A DNA stretch of 64,000 nucleotides from an uncultured Flavobacteriaceae bacterium (lineage in GTDB: Bacteria; Bacteroidota; Bacteroidia; Flavobacteriales; Flavobacteriaceae): positions 1 to 64,000 of the forward strand of contig CANMSN010000006.1 of the NCBI GenBank assembly GCA_947500585.1. Reading direction: 5' to 3'. Under the pieces are notes generated by a model. It was not told the origin of the DNA. It saw only the letters and a program-made list of their open reading frames with translations, and did not search any database. A program made the translations under genes and the position numbers. Positions 36,193 to 45,609 of this stretch are shown piece by piece (position 1 is the stretch's first letter; every line of letters starts with the position of its first letter).

Positions 36193-39100
36193 TTATGCTG
36201 TTGTTAATTCTTCTACCATTGGTTCTTCAGTCTCAATACGTATTAACGCACGCTTGTATTCTGTTGGCATCACTCTTACAAAGTTTCCTAAACTAGTCTC
36301 CCAATTATCTAATAATCTTGTGGCTAGTTTACTATCAGTATATAATTTATGTTTTTCAATCAAGCTTTTTAAATCGGCAGCATCTTCTGCTAAAATATCT
36401 TCAAACTCAATAGTTTCTGTGTTGCATAAACCGTTTACAAATTTATTTTCAGGGTCGTAAACATAAGCAATACCACCGCTCATTCCTGCAGCAAAGTTTC
36501 TTCCGGTGTTACCTAAAACAACTACTTTTCCTCCCGTCATATATTCGCAGCAGTGATCTCCAACACCTTCTACAACTGCAGTTGCACCAGAATTTCTAAC
36601 GGCAAAACGTTCACCTGCAATACCGTTTATATAAGCTTCACCTTGTACGGCACCAAATAAACAAACATTACCAATAATGATGTTTTCTTCTGCAACAAAA
36701 TCAGCTTTCACTGGTTTTTTAACAATTAATTTGGCCCCAGATAATCCTTTACCTAAATAATCATTCGTATTACCTTCAAGTTTAAAAGTTAAACCGTGTG
36801 CTCCAAAAGCTCCAAAACTCTGACCTGCAGATCCTGTAAAATTGATGTTTAAAGTGTTTTCAGGTAATCCTAAATGTCCGTAAATTTTAGAAATCTCGTT
36901 ACTAACAATAGCGCCTACGGTTCTGTTGGTGTTTTTTATAGGATAAGCAAGCGTCATTTGCTCTTTTCTATATAAAGCTCTATGCGAATCTTTTAATATG
37001 GTAAAATCTAAAACATTATCTATATCATGCTGTTGTTTTTGTGTGTTTTTAACAGTCATGTTTCTGTAAGCCGTAGGACGATGTAAAATACTAGATAAGT
37101 CTAAACCTTTTGCTTTATAATGTTTTATAGCACTATTAGCATTAATTTTATGTGTTTGTCCTACCATTTCACCTAAAGTTCTAAATCCTAATTGCGCCAT
37201 AATACCACGCAATTCTTCGGCTATATAGTAGAAGAAATTAATAACATGTTCAGGTGTTCCTTTGAAGTTTTTACGTAACTCTTTATCTTGTGTTGCAATA
37301 CCAACAGGGCAGGTATTCAAATGGCATTTACGCATCATGATACATCCTGAAGCCACCAAAGGCGCAGTTGCAAAACCAAACTCTTCAGCACCGAGTAATG
37401 CTGCAATAGCTACATCTCGACCAGTTTTTAATTGACCATCACATTCTACAACAATTCTGCTTCGTAAGTTATTTAAAACTAAGGTTTGTTGTGCTTCAGC
37501 TAAACCAAGTTCCCATGGCAAGCCTGCATGTTTTAATGAGGTTAAAGGGGATGCTCCCGTTCCGCCATCATAACCAGAAATCAATACAACATCTGCTTTT
37601 GCTTTGGCTACACCAGCTGCTATGGTTCCAACACCAACTTCTGACACTAATTTCACATTAACTCGAGCTTCACGATTTGCATTTTTTAAATCGAAAATAA
37701 GTTGCGCTAAATCTTCAATTGAATAGATATCGTGATGCGGTGGTGGCGAAATTAAGCCTACAAAAGGCGTTGAGTTTCTTGCAGCGGCAATCCAAGGTAA
37801 TACTTTGTAGCCTGGTAATTGACCACCTTCTCCTGGTTTTGCACCTTGAGCCATTTTTATTTGAATTTCTCTCGCATTAGTTAAATAATGTGAAGTCACT
37901 CCAAAACGACCAGATGCTACTTGTTTTATGGCAGAATTTCTACTATCTCCGTTTATATCTGGATGAAAACGGTTTCTGTCTTCACCACCTTCACCAGAAT
38001 TAGATTTACCTCCAATTCGGTTCATGGCAATCGCTAAATTTTCGTGGGCTTCTCTGGAAATTGATCCGTAAGACATGGCGCCTGTTTTAAAGCGTTTTAC
38101 GATTTCTGTCCATGGTTCTACTTCTTCAATAGGAATTGGGTCTAAATTATCAAACTCAAATAAGCCACGAATGGTCATTAAATTTTCTGCTTGTTCGTTT
38201 ATAGCTTTCGAATACACATCGTAACTAGCTTGATCACTCAATCTAACGGCTTGCTGTAATTTGGCAATAGTGGTTGGGTTGAATAAATGGCGTTCACCAT
38301 TACGTCTCCATCTATAATCGCCACCAATATTCAATCCTAAATTTTTATCAATAGTATTATCTGGATAGGCTTGTTTGTAGCGTTGGTCAATTTCTTTTTC
38401 AATTTCATATAAGCCAATACCTTCAATTCTGGAAGCAGTATATGGGAAATATTTTTCAACAAATTGAGAGTTAAAACCAACTATTTCAAAAATTTGAGAA
38501 CCTCTGTAAGAATGTAATGTTGAGATTCCTATTTTGTTCATTATTTTTAAAATACCTTTTCCTATGGCTTTGTTAAAATTATCAACTGCTTTTTGCTCGT
38601 CCATTTCGGTTATAAAACCTTCTTTTACTTGCATTCTGATAATTTCATTCACCATATATGGGTTTATAGCACTAGCGCCATAACCAAACAATGTTGCAAA
38701 ATGATGCGGTTCACGAGGTTCTGCAGATTCGATAATGATATCGAAATAAGAACGCTTACGTAAACGATTTAATTGATGATTTACGTATGAACATGCTAAT
38801 AATGCTGGAATTGGCGCAAAATCTTTATTTACACCTCTGTCCGAAAGAATAATAATATTTGTTTTACGCTCTAATGCTTTTTCAATTTGGATAATAATAT
38901 CATCTAAAGCATCTTCAAGACCATTAAGTCCTTGAGCTTTTGGATATAATATTTCAATAGTTTCAGCTTTAAAGGCCTCTATTGAAATGCTTCTAATTTT
39001 TTCTAAATCGGCATTAGAAATAACAGGGTTTTGTATTTTTAATTTTCTACACTGCCTTTCGGTAATGCTGAAAATATTTCTGTCTTTTCCTAGATTTAAG

Positions 39101-40707
39101 CTAATATCTGTTACAATTTCTTCACGAATTCCGTCTAAAGGCGGATTGGTAACTTGAGCAAATAATTGCTTAAAATAATTTGAAATAAGCTGAGGTCTGT
39201 CTGATAAAACGGCTAAAGGCGTATCAATTCCCATAGAGCCTAAGGCTTCTTTACCAACAATTGCCATAGGTGTTATAACCTCTTGGATGTCTTCAAAAGT
39301 ATAGTTAAATAAACGTTGCCTTGTTTTAATATCAATCGTTTCAATTGGGCAAGTTTCATTGGTGTAAGGCACATCTTTTAAATGTAATCTTGTTTTTTCT
39401 AACCACGCTCTATATGGCCTTTCAGAAACAATTTTACTTTTAATTTCTTCATCTTTGATGATGCGTCCTTTATTCATATCTACCAAGAACATTTTTCCTG
39501 GTTCTAGTCGACCATGACTTTCAATATCTTCAGGTTCAATATCAACCACTCCAATCTCAGATGACATGATTAATTTTCCGCTTTTAGTAACGGTATATCT
39601 CGAAGGTCTTAGTCCGTTTCTGTCTAAAAGTGCGCCAATATAATCGCCATCTGTAAACGGTACAGAAGCAGGGCCATCCCAAGGCTCCATAATGCAAGCG
39701 TTGTATTCGTAAAATGCTTTACGTTCATCAGACATGGTTTTGTGCTTTTCCCATGCTTCAGGAATCATCATCATCATAATTTCTGGTAATGAACGTCCTG
39801 TATGTGTCAATAATTCAACAACCATATCCATGGATGCAGAATCTGATTTTCCTGGTAAAATAATTGGAAATAACCTGTCTATTTGCGGGCCAAAAACATC
39901 ACTTCTCATGATTTCTTCTCGAACGCGCATTCTACTCACATTACCACGTAGGGTATTAATCTCTCCATTCTGACACATAAAACGGAAAGGCTGCGCTAAT
40001 TCCCAAGTAGGCATTGTATTAGTTGAAAAACGCTGATGTACTAATGCTAAGCGCGTTACAAGGTCTATTTGTTGTAAATCAGTATAGTAAGGGCCAATGT
40101 CTTCAGGCATTATTATACCCTTGTATATTAAGGTTGTTGTTGATAAACTTGGGAGGTAAAAATAAGAGCTTTCAGATATTTTAGAGTTTCTTATTTCGTG
40201 CTCGGTAATTTTACGAGCAGCATATAATTTTGCTTTAAAAGTAGCCTCATCAATAGGTTCTTTTTTTCCAACAAAAATTTGCTCAATATTAGGTTCAGAA
40301 GCCTTTGCTATTTCGCCTAATTGTGTAGAATCTACAGGTACTTTTCGCCATCCTAAAACAGTAAGTCCTTGCTCTACAATTTCTTTTTCAAAAGTGTCTT
40401 TACAAAATTGATATTGGTTTCTAACTTTAGGTAAAAAAACCATACCTACAGCATACTCCCTTGGAGCAGGAATTGGAAACCCGCTAACACGTGTAAAATA
40501 CTCATGCGGGATATCAATTAATAAACCAGCACCATCACCTGTTTTTCCATCGGCACTAACACCGCCTCGGTGTTCTAGTTTTACTAGAATTTCCAGAGCA
40601 TCATGTATAATTTGATTGGTCTTTTCTCCTTTAAGATTACAGATAAAACCTGCGCCACAATTTTCGTGTTCAAATTCAGGCAAATAGAGTCCTTGTTTCT
40701 TCAGCAT
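36193..40707 (-). CDS. gltB: Glutamate synthase large subunit
   Basis: GltB moves the amide nitrogen of glutamine to 2-oxoglutarate. I start at ATG 40707, which gives 1504 residues and puts the amidotransferase nucleophile in [10 protein letters not shown] at Cys17, after a 16-residue propeptide that should be cut off; the longer frame uses TTG. Class II glutaminase fills about residues 17-410, the linker domain continues to about 800, the FMN-binding synthase domain has [10 protein letters not shown] and the 3Fe-4S motif CHLNTCPVG, and the C-terminal beta-helix (GXGXG-type repeats) fills the last 250. It is divergent from the porin-amt-PII cluster across a 460-base regulatory gap. Confidence 0.97.
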   Translation of the reverse strand: MLKKQGLYLPEFEHENCGAGFICNLKGEKTNQIIHDALEILVKLEHRGGVSADGKTGDGAGLLIDIPHEYFTRVSGFPIPAPREYAVGMVFLPKVRNQYQFCKDTFEKEIVEQGLTVLGWRKVPVDSTQLGEIAKASEPNIEQIFVGKKEPIDEATFKAKLYAARKITEHEIRNSKISESSYFYLPSLSTTTLIYKGIIMPEDIGPYYTDLQQIDLVTRLALVHQRFSTNTMPTWELAQPFRFMCQNGEINTLRGNVSRMRVREEIMRSDVFGPQIDRLFPIILPGKSDSASMDMVVELLTHTGRSLPEIMMMMIPEAWEKHKTMSDERKAFYEYNACIMEPWDGPASVPFTDGDYIGALLDRNGLRPSRYTVTKSGKLIMSSEIGVVDIEPEDIESHGRLEPGKMFLVDMNKGRIIKDEEIKSKIVSERPYRAWLEKTRLHLKDVPYTNETCPIETIDIKTRQRLFNYTFEDIQEVITPMAIVGKEALGSMGIDTPLAVLSDRPQLISNYFKQLFAQVTNPPLDGIREEIVTDISLNLGKDRNIFSITERQCRKLKIQNPVISNADLEKIRSISIEAFKAETIEILYPKAQGLNGLEDALDDIIIQIEKALERKTNIIILSDRGVNKDFAPIPALLACSYVNHQLNRLRKRSYFDIIIESAEPREPHHFATLFGYGASAINPYMVNEIIRMQVKEGFITEMDEQKAVDNFNKAIGKGILKIMNKIGISTLHSYRGSQIFEIVGFNSQFVEKYFPYTASRIEGIGLYEIEKEIDQRYKQAYPDNTIDKNLGLNIGGDYRWRRNGERHLFNPTTIAKLQQAVRLSDQASYDVYSKAINEQAENLMTIRGLFEFDNLDPIPIEEVEPWTEIVKRFKTGAMSYGSISREAHENLAIAMNRIGGKSNSGEGGEDRNRFHPDINGDSRNSAIKQVASGRFGVTSHYLTNAREIQIKMAQGAKPGEGGQLPGYKVLPWIAAARNSTPFVGLISPPPHHDIYSIEDLAQLIFDLKNANREARVNVKLVSEVGVGTIAAGVAKAKADVVLISGYDGGTGASPLTSLKHAGLPWELGLAEAQQTLVLNNLRSRIVVECDGQLKTGRDVAIAALLGAEEFGFATAPLVASGCIMMRKCHLNTCPVGIATQDKELRKNFKGTPEHVINFFYYIAEELRGIMAQLGFRTLGEMVGQTHKINANSAIKHYKAKGLDLSSILHRPTAYRNMTVKNTQKQQHDIDNVLDFTILKDSHRALYRKEQMTLAYPIKNTNRTVGAIVSNEISKIYGHLGLPENTLNINFTGSAGQSFGAFGAHGLTFKLEGNTNDYLGKGLSGAKLIVKKPVKADFVAEENIIIGNVCLFGAVQGEAYINGIAGERFAVRNSGATAVVEGVGDHCCEYMTGGKVVVLGNTGRNFAAGMSGGIAYVYDPENKFVNGLCNTETIEFEDILAEDAADLKSLIEKHKLYTDSKLATRLLDNWETSLGNFVRVMPTEYKRALIRIETEEPMVEELTTA

Positions 40708-41028
40708 AATCAGCAATTTTTATTAAAAAATTTGAGTCGGAATGTAAAGATATGCACTAGAAATTGAAATACAATAAGGGGTATTTCATTATTTCGATTT
40801 TAGAAGCGAAGGGAAGATAAAAATAATTATATATCAATAATACATAAATATTTTAATAAATATTCAATCGTTAAATATTTAACAATAAATGCACATTTGT
40901 TAATTAACCTCAATAAAACCTCAGATTATTAAAAATAATGTCATTAAAAAATAAAAAATACTAATAATAATTCAAATTATTAGTTTGTTGAAAAATCAAA
41001 AAATCAAAAAAAAACGAGAATACCTCTA

Positions 41029-41086
41029 AAAAAATAGGGTAAAAAATGAAATATTGATAAAAGTTATCCAAATAGCCCTATTTTTT
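41029..41086. promoter_or_regulatory. Outer inverted repeat before the porin-amt genes
   Basis: AAAAAATAGGG (41029-41039) and CCCTATTTTTT (41076-41086) are perfect 11-bp complements separated by 36 bases. Together with the second repeat at 41091 they form two adjacent dyads. They may be paired regulator sites; they lie upstream of the probable transcription start. Confidence 0.5.
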
Positions 41087-41090
41087 ATGG

Positions 41091-41121
41091 GGGTTAAAAC
41101 TTTTTAGCATAGTTTTAACCC
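41091..41121. promoter_or_regulatory. Inner inverted repeat over a -7-like box
   Basis: GGGTTAAAAC (41091-41100) and GTTTTAACCC (41112-41121) form a perfect 10-bp dyad with an 11-base spacer. TAGTTTTA at 41110-41117, one base from the TAnnTTTG consensus, lies in its right arm, so a protein bound here would block or steer the porin-amt promoter. A hairpin in the leader RNA is the alternative. Confidence 0.55.
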
Positions 41122-41170
41122 ATTCTTAAGGAAATTAACCAAAGAAATTAATAACTAAAATTTAAACATT

Positions 41171-42202
41171 ATGAAAAAATTTATTACACTTTCAATGCTT
41201 TTTATGGCAACAGCCTTATTTGCACAAGAAGAGGAAGCAACTACTCCTTCGTTTACGATAAGTGGTAGTGTTGATGCTTATTACAGAGCTAATTTGAACG
41301 CCCCAAATGATGAAGCTGCAGTGGCTCCTGGTTCTTCTTTTGCTAACCTGCCTGGATTTGCTTTAGGTATGGCAAATGTAGTGTTTGCTTATGAAGGTGC
41401 AAAAGCAGGTTTTGTAGCAGACTTAGTATTTGGGCCAAGAGGTGCTGATGCAGTATTTAATTCTCCCCAGTTAGATCCATTTTACAGATCTTCGAACATA
41501 GTAAATCAATTATACGCTTACTGGAATGTTAGTGAGTCTGTAACATTAACAATGGGTAACTTCAATACCTTTTTAGGTTATGAGGTAATTTCTCCAACGG
41601 CAAACTTTAACTACAGTACATCTTATTTATTTTCTTATGGTCCTTTTAGTCACACTGGATTAAAAGCAGACATAGCCTTATCTGATGATTTTAGCTTAAT
41701 GTTAGCTGTTATGAATGATACTGATTTAACTGAATTTAACTCAACTGGAGATTATGCATTTGGAGCACAATTAGGATTTGCTGGTCAATACTTAAACTTT
41801 TTATTAGATCCTACATTTACTGAAATCGATTTTACAGGTGGATTTGATTTATCTGATGATTTCTTTTTAGGAATCAATGCTGCTTATTTAAGTCTTGAAG
41901 ATGATGCTGGAGGATTTATGGGTGCTGCTTTATATCCGCAATATGCTTTAAGTGATACATTTACTTTAGGTTTAAGAGGAGAGTATTTTGCAGAAGATAA
42001 AGATTTTGGAGCTATAGGCACTGGGGTAGAAGATTCTTCAGTATTTGCAACTACTTTAACTGCAAGTTTCGCTATTGATAATTTAACTATCAAGCCTGAA
42101 TTGAGATTAGATTCTGCTTCTGATGACTTTTTCTTAGATTCAGACTTAGCTGCTCAAAAAAGCTTAAGTTCTTTTGTAATAGCCGCTATCTACTCATTCT
42201 AA
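41171..42202 (+). CDS. Outer-membrane porin, OmpL/BBP2-like
   Basis: A 343-residue outer-membrane beta-barrel: signal peptide MKKFITLSMLFMATALFAQ, then alternating strands throughout and a terminal aromatic residue (IAAIYSF), as needed for insertion by the BAM complex. It looks like the beta-barrel porin-2 (BBP2) family. Its place directly before amt, with divergent gltBD, suggests it lets ammonium or small nitrogen compounds through the outer membrane under nitrogen control. That role is inference from context. A hairpin separates it from amt. Confidence 0.85.
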   Translation: MKKFITLSMLFMATALFAQEEEATTPSFTISGSVDAYYRANLNAPNDEAAVAPGSSFANLPGFALGMANVVFAYEGAKAGFVADLVFGPRGADAVFNSPQLDPFYRSSNIVNQLYAYWNVSESVTLTMGNFNTFLGYEVISPTANFNYSTSYLFSYGPFSHTGLKADIALSDDFSLMLAVMNDTDLTEFNSTGDYAFGAQLGFAGQYLNFLLDPTFTEIDFTGGFDLSDDFFLGINAAYLSLEDDAGGFMGAALYPQYALSDTFTLGLRGEYFAEDKDFGAIGTGVEDSSVFATTLTASFAIDNLTIKPELRLDSASDDFFLDSDLAAQKSLSSFVIAAIYSF

Positions 42203-42220
42203 ATACAAAACAATATTACC

Positions 42221-42253
42221 ACATACCCGTTTTTTAACCAAAAACGGGTATGT
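42221..42253 (+). terminator. Hairpin between porin and first amt
   Basis: A 13-bp stem ACATACCCGTTTT with its complement and a 7-base loop lies in the intergenic gap. There is no T-run after it on the + strand, so it more likely protects the porin mRNA end or lowers read-through than stops transcription fully. Confidence 0.55.
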
Positions 42254-42296
42254 ATTCGATAAATTAATTAATTACTAACCATTAAAATTATAAAAT

Positions 42297-43562
42297 ATGT
42301 CTTTATTAAACATGCCCCTTATAATTCAAGATACTGCCGCTGTTGAAGGCGATATGGGAATGCTTTGGATGCTATTATCTGGTATCTTAGTATTCTTTAT
42401 GCAGGCTGGATTTACACTTGTTGAATCTGGAATGACGCGCGCAAAAAACGCTGTAAACATTGCAATGAAAAATTTGCTTGATATATGCGTAGGATCATTA
42501 ACCTTCTGGTTTGTAGGTTATTCATTAATGTATGGTGATACTACCAACGGATGGTTTTTCTGGGGAGGTTTCATGCAAGGTGAAGGCGCAGATTTATTCT
42601 TCCAAACTATGTTTGCTGCAACAGCTGCTACTATCGTTTCTGGTGCTATAGCAGGAAGAACTAAATATACAACCTATGCTATATTTTCAGTTATTATGAC
42701 TGCAATCATCTACCCAATTGCTGGCGGATGGCAATGGCAAGGTTCTGGTTGGTTAACCGAACTAGGATTTATTGATTTTGCTGGATCTTCTATTGTACAC
42801 TCTGTTGGTGGATGGGCTGCACTTGTAGCTGCATTTATGGTAGGGCCAAGAATTGGTAAATATGTAAACGGAAAAGTAATGCCAATACCAGGACACAATC
42901 AAATCTTAGCTACTTTAGGTGTATTTATCCTTTGGTTAGGATGGTTTGGTTTTAATGGTGGTTCTCAATTAGCTTGGGGTGGTGATGACGCTACTGGTGC
43001 TTCAAACGTCGTGCTAATTACAAATTTAGCTGCTGCTGCTGGTGCTTTAGGTGCACTAATTACAACTTGGATTTGGTACGGAAAACCAAACTTAGGTCAA
43101 ACATTGAACGGTGCTTTAGCTGGTTTAGTAAGTATTACTGCTGGTTGTGGAAACATGACAGATGGAGGTGCTGTATTAGCAGGTCTTGTAGGTGGTATTC
43201 TAGTGGTATTCTCAATTGAGTTTATTGAGAAAAAACTTAAAATTGATGATGCTATTGGTGCTGCATCTGTACACGGCGTTGCCGGTGCTTGGGGTACTTT
43301 AGTAATTGGTCTTTGGGGTGTTGATGGCGATACTGCTATTGGATTATTCAATGGTGGCGGTGCTACACAATTAGGCGCTCAAGCAACTGGAGTTTTAGCT
43401 TATGCCGTATGGTCTGTTGTTTTATCTTTTATTGTATTCGGTATACTAAAAGCAACTCTAGGATTGCGTGTTACTGAAGAAGAAGAAATACAAGGCCTTG
43501 ATATTTCTGAGCACGGTTCTATAGCGTATCCAGGTAAGAGACAAAGAGAAATGGAAGATTAA
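42297..43562 (+). CDS. amt: Ammonium transporter (first copy)
   Basis: Amt proteins are trimers that move ammonium across the inner membrane. The 421-residue chain has about 11 helices. The twin-histidine pore residues are His168 (SIVHSVGG) and His326 (SVHGVAGAW); ATIVSGAIAGR and NGALAGLVSITAGCGN are family marks. The C-terminal tail GLDISEHGSIAYPG is the PII-binding region of family members. It starts with a short extension (MSLLNMPLIIQDTAAVEG). PII and a second Amt lie downstream. Recognition by this PII is expected but inferred. Confidence 0.95.
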   Translation: MSLLNMPLIIQDTAAVEGDMGMLWMLLSGILVFFMQAGFTLVESGMTRAKNAVNIAMKNLLDICVGSLTFWFVGYSLMYGDTTNGWFFWGGFMQGEGADLFFQTMFAATAATIVSGAIAGRTKYTTYAIFSVIMTAIIYPIAGGWQWQGSGWLTELGFIDFAGSSIVHSVGGWAALVAAFMVGPRIGKYVNGKVMPIPGHNQILATLGVFILWLGWFGFNGGSQLAWGGDDATGASNVVLITNLAAAAGALGALITTWIWYGKPNLGQTLNGALAGLVSITAGCGNMTDGGAVLAGLVGGILVVFSIEFIEKKLKIDDAIGAASVHGVAGAWGTLVIGLWGVDGDTAIGLFNGGGATQLGAQATGVLAYAVWSVVLSFIVFGILKATLGLRVTEEEEIQGLDISEHGSIAYPGKRQREMED

Positions 43563-43603
43563 TTTTTTCTCAGATCTATCTTAAATTTATAAACTATATT
43601 AAT

Positions 43604-43635
43604 AAAGATGCCTTATTTAATTTTAAGGCATCTTT
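43604..43635 (+). terminator. Hairpin between first amt and PII gene
   Basis: A 12-bp stem AAAGATGCCTTA with its complement and an 8-base loop, without a full T-run, lies 40 bases after the amt stop. It may reduce transcription into glnK. Confidence 0.55.
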
Positions 43636-43723
43636 ACTATTAAAAAAGGTAGTTTATTAGGTGGTTTTATATAACATCTAATTTTCCTAATTTTGAGCGA
43701 ACTAAACGAAATATAATATTATT

Positions 43724-44062
43724 ATGAAGAAAATTGAAGCGATTATTAGAAAATCAAAGTATCGTGTGGTTAAAGAAGCATTACATGATGTTGGTGTAAA
43801 TTTTTTCTCTTACTGGGATGTTACTGGTTTAGGAAATGAAAAAGAAGGTCATGTTTACAGGGGTGTTTCTTACAGCACTAGTGATATACAACGTAGATAC
43901 CTTTCTATTGTAGTAAACGATGATTTTGCTGAAACAACAATTCAAACAATTATCAGTTCTGCAGGAACTGGTGAAGTAGGTGATGGTAAAATTTTTGTGT
44001 CAGACGTACAAGAATGCTATAGAATACGAACAGGAGAAAAAGGCGGAGACACACTAAAATAA
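43724..44062 (+). CDS. PII signal-transduction protein, variant T-loop
   Basis: PII trimers sense ATP/ADP and 2-oxoglutarate and gate Amt channels. The 112 residues keep the core (MKKIEAIIRKSK, TGEVGDGKIFV, YRIRTGEKG) and Tyr50 at the place of the E. coli uridylylated Tyr51 (YRGVSY). Yet the T-loop is one residue shorter before Tyr45, Gln39 is replaced by Glu39 in GLGNEKEG, and Lys58 appears as Arg57 (IQRRYL). Gln39 coordinates Mg2+ and Lys58 pairs with 2-oxoglutarate in classical PII, so ligand sensing may differ. The gene lies between two amt genes. Whether it is GlnB or GlnK cannot be decided, though linkage to amt suggests GlnK. Confidence 0.9.
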   Translation: MKKIEAIIRKSKYRVVKEALHDVGVNFFSYWDVTGLGNEKEGHVYRGVSYSTSDIQRRYLSIVVNDDFAETTIQTIISSAGTGEVGDGKIFVSDVQECYRIRTGEKGGDTLK

Positions 44063-44088
44063 TAATCATCTAACACAAAAATTTAATT

Positions 44089-45318
44089 ATGGAATTATTA
44101 ACAACGAATAATGTATGGATGATGATCTGTACAGCACTAGTTTTCTTTATGCATACAGGTTTTGCATTTTTGGAAATTGGACTAACTAGACAAAAAAATA
44201 CAATAAACATATTATTTAAAAACATTTTTATTATTACTGTTGGCCTTCTGCTATATTACTTAATTGGGTTTAACTTAATGTATCCTGGTTTTGCTGAAGA
44301 CTCTATGGGAATTATTGATTTTTCAGGATTTGGTATTGCACCACCTGAAAATGGAATGACGCCAGAGTATGCTGATGGTGGTTATACCTGGTGGACAGAT
44401 TTCTTGTTTCAAGGTATGTTTGCAGCTACTGCAGCAACTATTGTTTCAGGAGCTGTAGCTGAGCGTATGAAAATAGGAGCGTTTATGATTTTTGTAGTTA
44501 TATATGTAGGATTAGTTTACCCAATTGCTGGCTCATGGAAATGGGGCGGTGGATTCTTAGACGGGTTAGGGTTCTACGATTTTGCTGGTTCTACCTTAGT
44601 GCACTCAGTTGGTGGTTGGGCTGCTTTAGTAGCAGTTTGGTTACTAGGTTCTAGAATAGGTAAGTTTGGAAATGACGGTAAGCCTCAAGCTATACCAGGT
44701 CACAACATCCCATTAGCAACTGCAGGTGTTTTAATCCTTTGGTTAGGATGGTTTGGTTTTAATGGAGGTTCAGTACTTTCAGCAGATCCAGAATTAACAT
44801 CGTTAACATTAGTAACAACCTGTTTAGCAGCTGCAGCAGGAGGCGTAGTAGCAATGATAACTTCTACAATAATGTATAAAAACCTAGATTTAACAATGTT
44901 TTTAAATGGTATTTTAGGTGGGTTAGTAAGCATTACTGCTGGAGCAGATGTAATGACTCCTGAGAGTGCTATTTTAATTGGTGCTATAGGAGGAATACTT
45001 ATTGTTTTTGCAGTTGCCTTTATTGATAAAATAAAATTAGATGACCCAGTTGGTGCTATAGCTGTGCATTTGGCATGTGGTATTTGGGGAACACTAGCCG
45101 TTGGAATTTTTTCAACAAACCCAGAGCATACATTTTCAGCACAATTAATAGGTGTGTTATGCTACGCTGGAATATGTATAGTATCTTCTTTCATAATATT
45201 CTTTTTGCTTAAGAAAACAATTGGTATTAGAGTATCGGAAAAAGAAGAATTAGAAGGCTTAGATATGCATGAACATGGTATGGATGCCTATCCAGATTTT
45301 AGATTAAACGAACGTTAA
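44089..45318 (+). CDS. amt: Ammonium transporter (second copy)
   Basis: A 409-residue Amt with the twin histidines His172 (TLVHSVGG) and His327 (AVHLACGIW). It differs clearly from the first copy in loops and helices, so this is an old duplication or separate lineage. The C-terminus ends GLDMHEHGMDAYPDF, matching the PII-contact tail of the first copy. It begins 26 bases after the PII gene, so they are probably one transcript. Two Amts may have different affinities; that is inference. Confidence 0.94.
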   Translation: MELLTTNNVWMMICTALVFFMHTGFAFLEIGLTRQKNTINILFKNIFIITVGLLLYYLIGFNLMYPGFAEDSMGIIDFSGFGIAPPENGMTPEYADGGYTWWTDFLFQGMFAATAATIVSGAVAERMKIGAFMIFVVIYVGLVYPIAGSWKWGGGFLDGLGFYDFAGSTLVHSVGGWAALVAVWLLGSRIGKFGNDGKPQAIPGHNIPLATAGVLILWLGWFGFNGGSVLSADPELTSLTLVTTCLAAAAGGVVAMITSTIMYKNLDLTMFLNGILGGLVSITAGADVMTPESAILIGAIGGILIVFAVAFIDKIKLDDPVGAIAVHLACGIWGTLAVGIFSTNPEHTFSAQLIGVLCYAGICIVSSFIIFFLLKKTIGIRVSEKEELEGLDMHEHGMDAYPDFRLNER

Positions 45319-45349
45319 AATATAAATAATTTAGTTTAGTTAGTGTTAA

Positions 45350-45382
45350 AAAAGGTGTTTTGCCTAAAGCAAAACACCTTTT
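45350..45382 (+). terminator. Terminator after the second amt
   Basis: A 14-bp stem AAAAGGTGTTTTGC with its complement and a 5-base loop, ending in a TTTT run, closes the porin-amt-PII-amt cluster. Confidence 0.85.
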
Positions 45383-45425
45383 CTACTTTAAATGCATAAA
45401 AATTATATATTTAATCCGTTATACC

Positions 45426-45501
45426 TTTTGATGAAATTCTTGTTCTCGATACAAATTTTACTCATTTTCAATCGTAAAATCCACTCGAACTGACATCAAA
45501 A
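45426..45501. repeat. 76-base element with 8-bp terminal inverted repeats
   Basis: TTTTGATG (45426-45433) and CATCAAAA (45494-45501) enclose TTCTCGATACAAATTTT and CCACTCGAACTGACAT. I recognise the TCTCGATAC/CACTCGAACTGAC pair as a dispersed flavobacterial spacer repeat, so this may be a MITE-like or REP-like unit. It has no coding capacity. Confidence 0.5.
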
Positions 45502-45546
45502 TAGTCTTTTTAGATTCAAATTGCACAACGAGTATATTAGTTCAAT

Positions 45547-45584
45547 AAAAAAGCTTTCTCTAATATAAATGAGAAAGCTTTTTT
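45547..45584 (-). terminator. Terminator for ppc
   Basis: A 14-bp stem AAAAAAGCTTTCTC with its complement and a 10-base loop. The A-run on the left becomes a T-run on the minus strand, 26 bases after the ppc stop. It also has a T-run on the right and could act both ways. Confidence 0.85.
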
Positions 45585-45609
45585 ATTTATAGTTTGATGA
45601 AACTAATTT

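Larger units (their letters stand above)
40708..41170. other. Divergent AT-rich regulatory gap, gltB to porin
   Basis: These 463 bases hold no open frame I would call a gene. The left 150 bases should contain the leftward gltBD promoter. The middle is very AT-rich with poly-A tracts. The right end has two inverted repeats, listed separately, close to the porin start. No DnaA-box cluster and no riboswitch that I know is present. Confidence 0.7.

Noticed and set aside
40708-41170. Replication origin in the AT-rich gap
   Set aside because: No cluster of DnaA boxes and no dnaA or dnaN next to it; AT-richness is explained by divergent promoters.
42297-45318. Recent tandem duplication of amt
   Set aside because: The two copies differ widely outside the conserved pore and C-terminal motifs, so the duplication is not recent.
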